Shown: in pieces, positions 48,673-57,302 of the stretch
Numbering within the stretch: the stretch's first letter is position 1
Layout of the letters: every line of letters starts with the position of its first letter
Assembly: GCF_018221465.1 (NCBI RefSeq)
Contig: NZ_JAAIKR010000004.1
Span: forward strand, 124,001-188,000
From: Shewanella intestini
GTDB lineage: Bacteria; Pseudomonadota; Gammaproteobacteria; Enterobacterales; Shewanellaceae
DNA: 64,000 nt
Direction of reading: 5' to 3'
Program-made: the position numbers and the translations under genes
Notes under the pieces: model-generated
The model's input: only the letters and a program-made list of their open reading frames with translations
What the model was told of the DNA's origin: nothing
Database searches by the model: none

Positions 48673-49128
48673 TTACACTTTAGGTTTGAGCATATTACTG
48701 CGACTTGCCCGTTGACGGCGCATTTCATTGTCCCATTGTTCATATAAAGATAGCATGTTGGCCGCAACGATTTTTTGCTCTTTTGTTAGTTCAGGTTCAT
48801 AGCCACGAGTTGCAAAATGCTTAGCGATAATACAGATTAAATGTTCAGGTTGCGTTAATACCCGACTTTCTAGACTTAAAATAACCATTCGGCGCAAGCC
48901 AACACTTAATATTGCAAATAAGCTATCAACATTGTGCTCAGAACGTGCCAATAATTCTGGTGATTCTTGTTGAACCTCCAAACAAAGTCCATTCACAACT
49001 TGCGATAAAGTTGTTGGACCATGAAAAAATTGATGTACTAAAGGGTCACTGGCAATAAATACTTCAAGTGATTCATTGCTTTTCCCAACATCCCAATGCT
49101 GCTTACTAAACTCTCTAATCGATACCAT
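48673..49128 (-). CDS. Hypothetical protein
   Basis: A 151-residue soluble, probably helical protein starting MVSIREFSKQHWDVGKSNES. I recognise no domain, signal peptide or membrane helix. A central hydrophobic stretch (SLFAILSVGLRRMVILSLES) is flanked by charged residues, and the last 25 residues are basic (MRRQRASRSNMLKPKV). It is divergent from dusA and stands alone. Coding character is good: no conflicting frame and a sensible composition. Function unknown. Confidence 0.65.
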   Translation of the reverse strand: MVSIREFSKQHWDVGKSNESLEVFIASDPLVHQFFHGPTTLSQVVNGLCLEVQQESPELLARSEHNVDSLFAILSVGLRRMVILSLESRVLTQPEHLICIIAKHFATRGYEPELTKEQKIVAANMLSLYEQWDNEMRRQRASRSNMLKPKV

Positions 49129-49448
49129 AGTAAAACCGTTCGATGTAAATATTTTATAAATAGTAATTTATACACATATAAATAAACGTGATCGGACGAT
49201 AATTATCAAGTCTTAGATTTAGTTCCAATTCACTATGTTACTACATACGCTTATATTTGTGTTTTGCGCATAGCGATATCGTTGTGTAAAAATCGCTTAT
49301 AAATAGTACCTACTATTATAAATTTTGCCGAAGTGAACAGCGAGGTGCGAAAAGTGTTAAAAGTCATTCAAAATAAATTACAATAGACACTAACGAGGTT
49401 TTTTAAACAAAAAACTGCCATTTAAAATTTGTAAGAATTGAAAAATTA
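49129..49448. other. Divergent intergenic region, no gene seen
   Basis: About 320 bp of AT-rich DNA between the hypothetical gene and dusA, presumably carrying both promoters. I found no clear operator or small gene. Confidence 0.5.
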
Positions 49449-50423
49449 ATGAAATCAATAAATCGCACGTTTTCCATTGCTCCCATGCTTGATTGGACAG
49501 ATCGCCATTATCGATATTTTGCCCGCATTATGTCTAAGCAAACGTTGCTATATACCGAAATGGTCACCACTGGCGCTATTATTTTTGGTAAGGGCGATTA
49601 TCTTGGCTTTAACGAGCAAGAGCATCCTGTTGCTTTGCAGTTAGGTGGTTCAAACCCGCAAGATCTTGCTCGTTGTGCAAAATTAGCGGCGCAGCGTGGT
49701 TATGATGAAGTGAACTTAAATGTGGGTTGTCCATCTGATCGGGTGCAAAATGGTCGCTTTGGTGCATGTTTAATGGCTGAACCTGCTTTGGTTGCCGAGT
49801 GTGTTGATGCAATGAAGCAAGTGGTAGATATCCCTATTACGGTTAAGTCTCGTATTGGGATTGATGAGCAAGATAGCTATGAATTTTTAACTGACTTTAT
49901 TGATGTCGTATCTGCAAGTGGTTGCCAAGAATTTACTATCCATGCTCGTAAAGCGTGGTTACAAGGTTTAAGCCCAAAACAAAATCGTGAAATTCCCGAG
50001 TTAAATTACGCACGGGTTTATCAGCTTAAACAAGATTATAGTCACTTAAATATTGGCATCAATGGCGGTATCACTACGCTTGAGCAAGCTAAAGAACACC
50101 TTAAGCATGTTGATGGCGTTATGGTAGGGCGCGAGGCCTACCATAACCCTTATATTTTAGCTGAGGTAGATCAGCAGCTACATGGTATTGATCGTGAGGT
50201 CATTACCCGAGAACAAGTGATTGAGCAAATGCTACCTTATATTGAGCGTCATATTGCTGATGGTGGCCGCCTGAATCATATTACTCGTCATATGATTGGT
50301 TTATTCCAAGGTTTGCCGGGTTCAAGAAGTTGGCGGCGCTATTTAAGTGAAAATGCCCATAAAACAGGAGCCGGTGTTGAAGTTGTACATGATGCCGTGA
50401 GTGCAATGTTGGAAAACCAATAA
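49449..50423 (+). CDS. dusA: tRNA-dihydrouridine(20/20a) synthase
   Basis: A 324-residue FMN enzyme that reduces U20/U20a in the tRNA D loop with NADPH. TIM-barrel with [15 protein letters not shown] near the N-terminus, the catalytic Cys94 in [21 protein letters not shown] and the FMN-phosphate site in [15 protein letters not shown] and [13 protein letters not shown]. The C-terminal helical domain binds tRNA. Both ends are intact, although dusA is a known target of some integrating elements. Confidence 0.96.
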   Translation: MKSINRTFSIAPMLDWTDRHYRYFARIMSKQTLLYTEMVTTGAIIFGKGDYLGFNEQEHPVALQLGGSNPQDLARCAKLAAQRGYDEVNLNVGCPSDRVQNGRFGACLMAEPALVAECVDAMKQVVDIPITVKSRIGIDEQDSYEFLTDFIDVVSASGCQEFTIHARKAWLQGLSPKQNREIPELNYARVYQLKQDYSHLNIGINGGITTLEQAKEHLKHVDGVMVGREAYHNPYILAEVDQQLHGIDREVITREQVIEQMLPYIERHIADGGRLNHITRHMIGLFQGLPGSRSWRRYLSENAHKTGAGVEVVHDAVSAMLENQ

Positions 50424-50443
50424 GTTAACCATTGTTTATATTG

Positions 50444-50472
50444 AAAAAAAGCGCCGAAAGGCGCTTTTTTTT
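50444..50472 (+). terminator. Terminator of dusA
   Basis: AAAAGCGCC, GAAA tetraloop, GGCGCTTTT and T-run, 24 nt after the stop. Confidence 0.92.
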
Positions 50473-50651
50473 CATCAATTAATTACATTCTTTGTTAAAT
50501 AACAGCAGAACAAGACACTAATGAGTATTTTGACCAACTAGGTAGTCAAATTCACTATTGATTAGCTTTTGATGTGTTGTTTATATTGTTAGCTGAAATT
50601 ATAATTTGATTGTTTTTATTTACGATGTTGTTTTAAAAGGATTTTTAAAAG

Positions 50652-50667
50652 TTGGCACGTAGGTTGT
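50652..50667 (+). promoter_or_regulatory. Sigma-54-like promoter of the small-protein/PspC cluster
   Basis: TTGGCACG (50652-50659), 4 nt, TTGT (50664-50667), matching TGGCACG-N4-TTGC except for the last base. The 150 bp upstream are AT-rich, suitable for IHF bending and activator sites. Predicted start near 50678. Confidence 0.6.
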
Positions 50668-50731
50668 AATAGTATCTATGTCAGCAGTTGAACATGGGTT
50701 TAACTGAATCAACATACTAAAGGATTGCATC

Positions 50732-51040
50732 ATGTTTACTTTAAATTCAACCAAAATCATTGCGCGTTCAATTAAATCATCTATTGCCGTTGTTGTGCTC
50801 GCAACAGCTAGTTTATCTGCTCAAGCAAATGAAATATTAATGAATGATACCTTATCTTCAATTGAGAAAAACATCAGCCATGCCAGTAGCGAAATGTTTA
50901 CTAATGCCCAACAAGACATTGTATTGTCGCTAAAAATGCAAATCGCCGAACAAGTTTTTGCTTTATCTTCTGCATTAGAAAATATTGACACCGCTGAAGT
51001 GACTGAAGCTGAAACGCAAATTGCGACCGCTAAGGAGTAA
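50732..51040 (+). CDS. Small exported protein of the PspC cluster
   Basis: A 102-residue protein with a signal peptide (about 1-32; the AVVVLATASLSAQA segment ends at a good cleavage site). The mature part of about 70 residues is helical and acidic, without cysteines, and ends TEAETQIATAKE. I recognise no domain. It probably acts in the periplasm. It has a good ribosome-binding region (AAAGGA) and is first of three small genes behind a sigma-54-like promoter; the next gene starts 2 bp after its stop. Confidence 0.7.
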   Translation: MFTLNSTKIIARSIKSSIAVVVLATASLSAQANEILMNDTLSSIEKNISHASSEMFTNAQQDIVLSLKMQIAEQVFALSSALENIDTAEVTEAETQIATAKE

Positions 51041-51042
51041 GG

Positions 51043-51156
51043 ATGGTGTTTAGTGTCGGAGTGATTGTCCCTTTAGCCGGGTTACTGTTGCTACCCGTAT
51101 TATGTTTTATTGGCTTAGCAACCATGGCTAGCTGGGTTGAAGGGAAAACGCGGTAA
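51043..51156 (+). CDS. 37-residue single-span membrane protein
   Basis: A small gene starting MVFSVGVIVPLAGLLLLP and ending MASWVEGKTR. Nearly the whole length is one hydrophobic helix (about 5-30) with a short basic C-terminus that should face the cytoplasm. AAGGAG lies 5 nt before the ATG and overlaps the stop of the preceding gene, so translation is probably coupled. No family is recognised. Its size and place resemble the small membrane proteins of phage-shock operons, which is only an analogy. Confidence 0.7.
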   Translation: MVFSVGVIVPLAGLLLLPVLCFIGLATMASWVEGKTR

Positions 51157-51227
51157 ACCATAACGTCAAATTGGTAAATATTTTGGTCAGGTTAATTAAT
51201 ATCAAATGAGTATAGGAGTGAGGAGTT

Positions 51228-51428
51228 ATGAACCACTTTTTGGAAAAATTAAGCGTTCATTCACGGGTTGTATGTGGTGTTTGTAGTCAAATAAGCCGAA
51301 AGCTGGGTTGTGATGTGTTAGTGAGCCGTTTGGCAGCGATTATTTTATTGATTATTAGCCCTGTTATGGCATGTATTGCTTATGCTGTTATTGCAATTAT
51401 TATCAGCCAAAGTACGTCACGCTACTAA
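51228..51428 (+). CDS. PspC-domain protein
   Basis: A 66-residue protein with a PspC domain: SRVVCGVCSQISRKLGCDVLVSRLAAII matches the amphipathic start of PspC, followed by one long hydrophobic segment (about 34-60). PspC in enterobacteria is a membrane sensor that relieves PspA-PspF inhibition under envelope stress. Here the protein is little more than the domain itself and no pspA, pspB or pspF is nearby. GAGGAG lies upstream. Third gene of the cluster, 71 bp after the 37-residue gene. Confidence 0.8.
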   Translation: MNHFLEKLSVHSRVVCGVCSQISRKLGCDVLVSRLAAIILLIISPVMACIAYAVIAIIISQSTSRY

Positions 51429-51471
51429 AAACTATTATATTTTAATAACGTAACGCCATATTTTATTCTGG

Positions 51472-52209
51472 TTATTTTTTCAAAAAAGCATTAAAACGTA
51501 CTTTGGCCTCATTACTTTGTAAACGCACATCAAACTCAATAAGTTCTTTTTCCATCTGCTCTTTTACTGCTTGTTGATTGTGTCGCAATAATTTACGTGA
51601 CGCTTGCATTGACTGAGGTGGTAACGCAGCTAATTTCTTTGCTTGTTGTAAAGCGAAATCGCCTACTGAAACTGTGTCGATAATAGCGTTGATAATATTT
51701 AATTCATTGGCTGTTTTAGCTGAGAAAGGCTCCCCCAATAACAACAATTCTGCCGCTTTCTGATGACCCACCAACTGGGGCAATAAATAGCTAGAAGCTG
51801 CTTCTGGTACTAAAGCCAATTGCACAAATGGCATTTGAAACTTGGCCGTGCTATCTGCGTACACTAAATCACAATGCAACAATAAAGTCGTGCCTATACC
51901 AACGGCAGCACCAGAGACTGCAGCGACCATGGGTTTAGATATCGATAATACGGTAAGTAAAAATTTTACTGTTGGATGATGGTTATCAAGTGTGCCTGAC
52001 TGTAAAAAATCAGCAATATCATTGCCGGCTGTAAAGCAGGTTTCGCTGCCTTTAAACATAAACGCTCGAATATTATTGTCCGCTTCACCTTGGATCAGGT
52101 ATTCTGTTAGTTGTTGATACATTTCCAGATTAAAGGCGTTGCGCTTCTCTGGACGATTAAAACTGATGACACGGACACCTTGTGCATCGCATACCTGGAT
52201 AAGACTCAT
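51472..52209 (-). CDS. Enoyl-CoA hydratase/isomerase family protein
   Basis: A 245-residue crotonase-fold enzyme. Oxyanion-hole segments are visible in ETCFTAGNDIADFL (about 58-71) and AAVSGAAVGIGTTLLLHCDL (about 97-116). The FQMPFVQLALVPEAASSYLLPQ segment corresponds to the second active-site loop, where a Glu is expected of hydratases. Which CoA ester it uses and whether it is a hydratase or isomerase cannot be told. It is divergent from the PCu(A)C gene by 35 bp. Confidence 0.85.
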   Translation of the reverse strand: MSLIQVCDAQGVRVISFNRPEKRNAFNLEMYQQLTEYLIQGEADNNIRAFMFKGSETCFTAGNDIADFLQSGTLDNHHPTVKFLLTVLSISKPMVAAVSGAAVGIGTTLLLHCDLVYADSTAKFQMPFVQLALVPEAASSYLLPQLVGHQKAAELLLLGEPFSAKTANELNIINAIIDTVSVGDFALQQAKKLAALPPQSMQASRKLLRHNQQAVKEQMEKELIEFDVRLQSNEAKVRFNAFLKK

Positions 52210-52244
52210 TCGTTATTTTCCTTAATGAAAACGAGTAGGTTTAA

Positions 52245-52730
52245 ATGGAGTTTAAGACATTGAAAGTTATATTCAAACACTTGTTTAATTTTTTTGCATT
52301 AATGAGTTTTTGCTCTTCGAGCTTTGCCAGTATTGTTATGACTGACGGTTATGTGCGTGCAATGCCTGCAAGCGTACCCAATACTGCTGCTTATCTCACA
52401 TTAGAAAATCATTACCCCGTGCCAGTTAAATTAATGGCGGTTAAAACAGAAGTAGCAAAAGAAGCACAATTACACACCATTATTGAAGAAAATGGCTTGG
52501 TGAAAATGCGTCAAGTCAGTCATTTTGATATTGCATCTCATCAACAGTTGCGCTTACAACCCTCTGGTGACCATATTATGTTACTGGGTTTAAAACAGCC
52601 TTTAAATGCAGGTGATAAAGTAAAAATGACCCTAGTTTTCAGTACTGATGACACCTTAGATATTGAATTACCGGTAAAGAAAAAAATGGCGAGTAATGAT
52701 GAACATGCTCATCACCATCATCAACATTAA
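52245..52730 (+). CDS. PCu(A)C-family periplasmic copper chaperone
   Basis: A 161-residue protein with an N-terminal signal-like segment (about 10-29) and a cupredoxin-like DUF461 domain (about 32-140). The core reads VRAMPASVPNTAAYLTLENH, then AQLHTIIEENGLVKMRQV and SGDHIMLLGLKQPL. The usual copper site is H-M...M...H-x-M; here the first Met after His is Thr, the others seem kept. A His-rich C-terminus (HAHHHHQH) could add metal sites. In other bacteria these proteins help assemble Cu-A of cytochrome oxidase. Confidence 0.85.
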   Translation: MEFKTLKVIFKHLFNFFALMSFCSSSFASIVMTDGYVRAMPASVPNTAAYLTLENHYPVPVKLMAVKTEVAKEAQLHTIIEENGLVKMRQVSHFDIASHQQLRLQPSGDHIMLLGLKQPLNAGDKVKMTLVFSTDDTLDIELPVKKKMASNDEHAHHHHQH

Positions 52731-52761
52731 TACAAATCAGCGATCTTATAGGAGAGCATAA

Positions 52762-53733
52762 ATGCAGATAACCCGAAATCGGATTTTAAGCCTAGTAGGG
52801 CTGTTAGTTATTATCGGCTATGGCATTACGGTATGGTGGAGCATTGAACCTGAGCCATTAGAGCCTGAAATATATGGGGCTAATGCGTCTGAGCATGTTG
52901 TCGGTTATGCCACTACCAGTGCATTAATTAATACTATTGAGGCTTTATTGGATAAGCCTGGAGGTTGGTTATCAAATGATGTCATGCTGCCTTCTGTGTT
53001 GATGGATAATATGCCTGCGTTTGAATATGGTGCATTAGAGCAAACACGTGACTTAGCCTTAATCATGCGTAATGAATTTAGCCGCTCTCAATCACAATCC
53101 ACCGCGGATCAAGACTTGTTAGCCGCCCATTCAAAACTGAATATTTCACATACTAGCTGGCTTGTACCAAGTTCAGAGAGTGAGTATTTGGAAGCAATTA
53201 AGTTGTTGAAGTTGTATCGTGCTAAAATCAGCGACACTCAAAATAACCAAGCGCAATTTTATGCGCGGGCTGACAACCTTAATGAATGGTTAAAAGAGGT
53301 ACAAAAGCGTTTAGGCAGTATGTCTCAGCGTTTGTCAGCAAGCGTTGGGCAAGAGCGATTAAATACAGATCTTGCCGGTGATACATCTGCTCGACAGTCA
53401 ACGCCAGGGTTAGCCAGCAGCGAAATTAAAACCAATTGGTGGAATGTTGACGACGTGTTTTACGAAAGTCGTGGTTCTGCATGGGCATTGCTTAATTTTA
53501 TGAAAGCGGTTGAAGTTGATTTCGCGGACGTATTAGAAAAGAAAAATGCTCAAGTGAGTCTGCGACAAATTGTTCGTGAACTTGAGGCGACACAAGCAAC
53601 AGTGTGGAGTCCAATGATATTAAACGGAAGTGGTTTTGGCTTAGTCGCAAACCATTCGCTAGTGATGGCAAATTACATATCCCGTGCCAATGCCGCGGTG
53701 ATTGATTTAACAAACTTACTTTCTCAAGGATAA
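52762..53733 (+). CDS. DUF2333 family membrane protein
   Basis: A 323-residue protein with one N-terminal membrane helix (about 10-27) and a large, mainly helical periplasmic part. The segment LLDKPGGWLSNDVMLPSVLMDNMPAFEYGAL (about 62-92) is the strongest DUF2333 signature, along with NNWWNVDDVFYESRGSAW-like sequence near 235-250. Function is unknown. It lies between the copper chaperone (31 bp) and a beta-barrel gene (2 bp), probably one transcript. AGGAGAG site upstream. Confidence 0.88.
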   Translation: MQITRNRILSLVGLLVIIGYGITVWWSIEPEPLEPEIYGANASEHVVGYATTSALINTIEALLDKPGGWLSNDVMLPSVLMDNMPAFEYGALEQTRDLALIMRNEFSRSQSQSTADQDLLAAHSKLNISHTSWLVPSSESEYLEAIKLLKLYRAKISDTQNNQAQFYARADNLNEWLKEVQKRLGSMSQRLSASVGQERLNTDLAGDTSARQSTPGLASSEIKTNWWNVDDVFYESRGSAWALLNFMKAVEVDFADVLEKKNAQVSLRQIVRELEATQATVWSPMILNGSGFGLVANHSLVMANYISRANAAVIDLTNLLSQG

Positions 53734-53735
53734 CA

Positions 53736-54443
53736 ATGAAGAAGTCTCTTATTGCAACAGCCCTTGTTGGCTTATTTACTTTGTCTTCAGCTCAAGCAGC
53801 AACGATTGTTGGATTTAAAGTCGGTGGTGATATTTGGAAAACAGATACCAGTGGTACTCTTATCGATGGTAATGTAAACCAAAGCTTTGATTACAGCTCA
53901 GAAACATCAGGCAGTGTTTGGGTTTCTTTTGAGCACCCTGTTCCCTTGTTACCAAACATTAAAATTCGTGAAAACCGCTTAGACAGTCAAGCAAGTGTCA
54001 ATTTTACTGGCGCTGACAAAGTCTACAATAACTTAAACAATACAGATTTTGTGCTGTATTACGAGTTACTTGATAACGATCTTGTTGAATTAGATATCGG
54101 CGCCGCCTATAAAAAAATGAATGGCTCAACCCGAGTTGATTATAAAGGTAGTTTAGTTGCTAACACTGATATAGATAGCGGCGTAGTGATGGGATATGTT
54201 AGTGGTTATGCAAGCTTACCATTTTTTGGCCTTTACGGATTTGCTGACTTAATGCAAGGTATTGATGAGTCAGGTGTTTATGATTATTCAGCCGGCTTGG
54301 GTTGGAACTTTGAAAACACGATTGTCGATACCCGTTTCCGGTTAGGTTATCGTGAGTTTAACTTTGATGTGAATAACTTCTCTGGTACAACCCAAGATAC
54401 TAAATTTAGCGGTGCATTTGCCGGTGTTGAATTAAGCTTCTAA
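53736..54443 (+). CDS. TIGR04219 family outer-membrane beta-barrel protein
   Basis: A 235-residue protein with signal peptide about 1-21 (ends SSAQA) and an eight-or-more-stranded barrel ending in FAGVELSF, with a terminal Phe that targets the Bam machinery. The start of the mature protein (ATIVGFKVGGDIWKTDTSG) is typical of TIGR04219. Function unknown. It follows the DUF2333 gene by 2 bp, suggesting translational coupling. Confidence 0.87.
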   Translation: MKKSLIATALVGLFTLSSAQAATIVGFKVGGDIWKTDTSGTLIDGNVNQSFDYSSETSGSVWVSFEHPVPLLPNIKIRENRLDSQASVNFTGADKVYNNLNNTDFVLYYELLDNDLVELDIGAAYKKMNGSTRVDYKGSLVANTDIDSGVVMGYVSGYASLPFFGLYGFADLMQGIDESGVYDYSAGLGWNFENTIVDTRFRLGYREFNFDVNNFSGTTQDTKFSGAFAGVELSF

Positions 54444-54483
54444 TCATTGTTTTAGCGGTTATTTAACCGCTTACAATAAATAT

Positions 54484-54512
54484 AAAAAAACCGCCAATTG
54501 GCGGTTTTTTAT
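54484..54512. terminator. Bidirectional terminator between the beta-barrel gene and tolC
   Basis: AAAAAACCGCC, loop AATT, GGCGGTTTTTT; symmetric A- and T-runs serve both convergent genes. Confidence 0.92.
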
Positions 54513-54529
54513 GTTTGAAATATGGACGC

Positions 54530-55828
54530 TTATTTCGCAGCAATCAAACCATTGTTAATGGCAATAACATCATCTTCACTCAATGTACCTGCCGCTTGTT
54601 TAAGGGCGATAATTGAGTTGATGTAGCCATAACGCGCTTCTGAAAGCTGACGTTTTGAGTCGTATAAGTCACGAGTACGGTTCAGTACGTCGACAATGGT
54701 ACGAGTACCAACTTCAAAACCTGCTTGAGTGGCTTTTAATGCCGACTCTGAAGAAACCACAGATTGCTCATAAGCTTTAATTGAACTAATTGAAGCTGAA
54801 ACATTATTAAAGTTATTGCGGATGTTCTTCACTACGCTGCGATGAGTCTGCTCAAGTTTTTCACTTGCTTCAACGTATTGGAACTGCGCTTGTTTTACTT
54901 TAGAGGTAACTTTAAAGCCTTCGAAAATTGGAATGCTTAATGTTAATCCAGCATTGACGTTGTCATAATCTTCACCAGGGTTACGATCAAGCCCTTTAGA
55001 ATATCCCGCGTCTAATTTTAACGATGGCATATGACCCGCTTTATAAAGCGTAATGGTTTCATTGGCGATATCTTTGGCAATGCGCTGAGTCATTAAATCA
55101 ATACTGTTATTTTCAGCCATTGTTAGCCACTGCTTAGAAGATGCCGGGCTTGGCGATGAAGCGTCAAAGCGAGTGGTATCAAGGACGTTAATTGACTTAT
55201 GGTCTATACCAGTAATTTCGCGCAGCGCTTCATAACTATTAGACAGTGTATTTTCTGCAAGAATTTCTTGAGCTGAGGCAAGGTCAAATTGAGCCTGTGC
55301 TTCGTGAACGTCTGTAATGGCCGTTAAACCGACCGCAAAACGTTGCTTAGTTTGTTCAAGTTGACGTTCAATTGCTGCTTTTTCAGCACCTTGGAATTCA
55401 AAGTTATCTCTGGCAGTTAATACGTCAAAGTAGGCTTTAGTGACACGGATAATCAGAGATTGTAGTTGTGAGGCATAAGCAGAATCAGCTTGTGATGCAG
55501 CCATTTCCGCTAACGTTAATCCTACCCACGCACTGTGATCATAAATAACCTGACTTAAATTAACATTGCCTGTAAAGCCGTCGCTATCTTGGCTTGGGTC
55601 ATTCCATGCTTTGTCATAACCTACTTTAGCGCTGATAGTTGGTAATAAAGGCGCGCGATTTTCTTCAATCGTTTCGTACAAGGCATCACGTTGTGCTTTT
55701 GCTTGTAACACGATCGGATCGCTAGTCAGCGCTTGTTGATAGATTTGAAGTAAATCATCAGCTTGTGTAGTAGGCGCAGCAAAGGTAAACGCTAATGCTG
55801 CATATATAGAACCCATTTTGAATTTCAT
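54530..55828 (-). CDS. tolC: TolC family outer-membrane channel
   Basis: A 432-residue outer-membrane efflux duct shared by RND, MFS and type I secretion systems. Signal peptide about 1-23 (ends TTQA). Two structural repeats (about 25-225 and 240-425) each carry the OEP motif (AFDVLTARDNFEFQGAEKA in the first, EVGTRTIVDVLNRTRDLYDS in the second). Length is shorter than E. coli TolC (493) because the extended C-terminal tail is missing, which is usual. Divergent from nudF, as in E. coli. Confidence 0.95.
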   Translation of the reverse strand: MKFKMGSIYAALAFTFAAPTTQADDLLQIYQQALTSDPIVLQAKAQRDALYETIEENRAPLLPTISAKVGYDKAWNDPSQDSDGFTGNVNLSQVIYDHSAWVGLTLAEMAASQADSAYASQLQSLIIRVTKAYFDVLTARDNFEFQGAEKAAIERQLEQTKQRFAVGLTAITDVHEAQAQFDLASAQEILAENTLSNSYEALREITGIDHKSINVLDTTRFDASSPSPASSKQWLTMAENNSIDLMTQRIAKDIANETITLYKAGHMPSLKLDAGYSKGLDRNPGEDYDNVNAGLTLSIPIFEGFKVTSKVKQAQFQYVEASEKLEQTHRSVVKNIRNNFNNVSASISSIKAYEQSVVSSESALKATQAGFEVGTRTIVDVLNRTRDLYDSKRQLSEARYGYINSIIALKQAAGTLSEDDVIAINNGLIAAK

Positions 55829-56135
55829 GTGCTGCCCTTTTAGACATGCCTAATTAAGGAGGCTAAGTTAACTAATTTATATAACGTAGAAATTACGTTT
55901 CTTTTTATTCCATTGGTTCAACTGACAGCAGGGTCGCGGTGAACTAAGTTGGATTTTTTACTATAAAACAGTACGGTAATTACTATAAAATAGTAAGAAG
56001 AGTTGTGATTTCAAGTCAACTTGGAAGTGTAACAGATTTTTTTGAATGTGGATGTTTCTCAAAACAAATATTCGTCAATGCGGCATTTTTAATACGAATT
56101 GTTTTTAAATAAAATGGATCATTTTAAGGATACTC
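55829..56135. other. tolC-nudF divergent region with twin palindromes
   Basis: About 307 bp without a gene. It contains two related operator-like sites (listed separately) roughly midway between the two start codons. Confidence 0.6.
55958..55995. promoter_or_regulatory. Two operator-like sites 22 bp apart
   Basis: TTACTATAAAACAGTA (55958-55973) and TTACTATAAAATAGTA (55980-55995) differ by one base and lie 22 bp apart, two turns of the helix. The second is a perfect palindrome, TACTAT-AAA-ATAGTA. They lie about 130-170 bp upstream of both tolC and nudF. Confidence 0.6.
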
Positions 56136-56750
56136 ATGCCAAAGCCCCCGCTACTGAAGACTTTCAATGCTAATGATGATGTTGACATGCTATCTATCAA
56201 ACCTTTGTATCAAGGTTTTTTTACTTTAGCGCAATACACATTTAGACATAAACTTTTTGCCGGAGGTTGGAGTCAGCCAGTTACCAGAGAAGTATTTGAA
56301 CGCGGTCATGCTGTGGTAGTACTTCCATACGATCCTAAAACTGATTCTATCGTGTTAATCGAGCAGATACGTATTCCATCAATTACGACAACAAAACAGG
56401 TATGGTTACTGGAGCTCGTTGCAGGGATGATTGAAGAGAATGAATCCCACTTAGAGGTTGCTAAAAGAGAGCTTGCAGAAGAAACAGGCTTAGTCGGAGA
56501 GTCTTGGCAATATATTAATAGTTTTTTGGCCAGCCCAGGTGGCACAACTGAGCGCTTTTACTTATACCTTGCTCATGTTGATTCGTCTAAGGCGCAAGGT
56601 ATTCACGGTTTAGTTTCTGAGTCAGAAGACATTAAAGTGCATGTTGTTAGCCGTGCGCGGGCATATGAAATGACCCAAACAGGGGAAATTGATAATGTGT
56701 CGACAGTGTTGGGGATACAGTGGTTAATGCTTAACTTGCAACGGATGTAG
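56136..56750 (+). CDS. nudF: ADP-ribose pyrophosphatase
   Basis: A 204-residue Nudix hydrolase that cleaves ADP-ribose to AMP and ribose-5-phosphate. The complete Nudix box is present: G-x5-E-x7-REL-A-EE-T-GL within GMIEENESHLEVAKRELAEE. The SFLASPGGTTERFYLYLA segment is typical of the ADPRase subfamily. Length matches E. coli NudF (209). First gene of nudF-yqiB-cpdA-yqiA-parE. Confidence 0.94.
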   Translation: MPKPPLLKTFNANDDVDMLSIKPLYQGFFTLAQYTFRHKLFAGGWSQPVTREVFERGHAVVVLPYDPKTDSIVLIEQIRIPSITTTKQVWLLELVAGMIEENESHLEVAKRELAEETGLVGESWQYINSFLASPGGTTERFYLYLAHVDSSKAQGIHGLVSESEDIKVHVVSRARAYEMTQTGEIDNVSTVLGIQWLMLNLQRM

Positions 56751-56819
56751 TATCATCAACTTGGGGTATTTATTTTTAAATTGTGTGATTAATTATCCTC
56801 TATATCGCGTAAAATAGCG

Positions 56820-57272
56820 ATGGATTATCGAACTGAGGTGCTTGTGAAAGCCAATGCTAAACGAAAATATAACCCGAATGTGAGTGGTTTTTTAGCCTTG
56901 TGTGCACGTAATTATTGTTACATTTTGAAGTGGTTGCCTGATGAGGCAGTCGTTAATGATAATTGGACAGTTAAAGGCGAGTTTGGTTGTTTAAACGTTA
57001 AACTTATCGAGAATACTAAGTACACTCAGCTTATTGACATATCTCGTGAGTTACCAACAAGTTATTTTTTTAAACCGCCCTCTGCGCAGGTGAGGATTTA
57101 TCACGATGCGCAATTAGCAGAAGTGTTAACTAGTCAGCAGATTTTTAGGTTAAAACCTGTGTATGATTATCCAAATTTTTATATGCACCAATCGGATGAA
57201 AAGTATCAAGTGAACGCGTTCCTTGAAGATTTACTGAAAATTGGCCGCTTACAAATAATTAATCCTATATGA
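56820..57272 (+). CDS. yqiB: DUF1249 family protein (YqiB)
   Basis: A 150-residue soluble protein of unknown function. It matches E. coli YqiB in VRIYHDAQLAEVLTSQQIFR (about 92-111), YDYPNFYMHQSDEKYQVN and a final short hydrophobic tail. It has no known catalytic motif. It keeps its position between nudF and cpdA. The ATG at 56820 may be followed by the true start at an internal GTG, since the E. coli protein begins later. Confidence 0.9.
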   Translation: MDYRTEVLVKANAKRKYNPNVSGFLALCARNYCYILKWLPDEAVVNDNWTVKGEFGCLNVKLIENTKYTQLIDISRELPTSYFFKPPSAQVRIYHDAQLAEVLTSQQIFRLKPVYDYPNFYMHQSDEKYQVNAFLEDLLKIGRLQIINPI

Positions 57273-57302
57273 TCGTAGAGTTAAACAACTTAGGGAACCC
57301 TA

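Noticed and set aside
49449-50423. Integrated element at dusA
   Set aside because: dusA is intact at both ends with its terminator, and no integrase or direct repeat lies beside it.
55958-55995. LexA (SOS) boxes
   Set aside because: LexA needs CTGT-N8-ACAG; the spacing of the half-sites here is too short.
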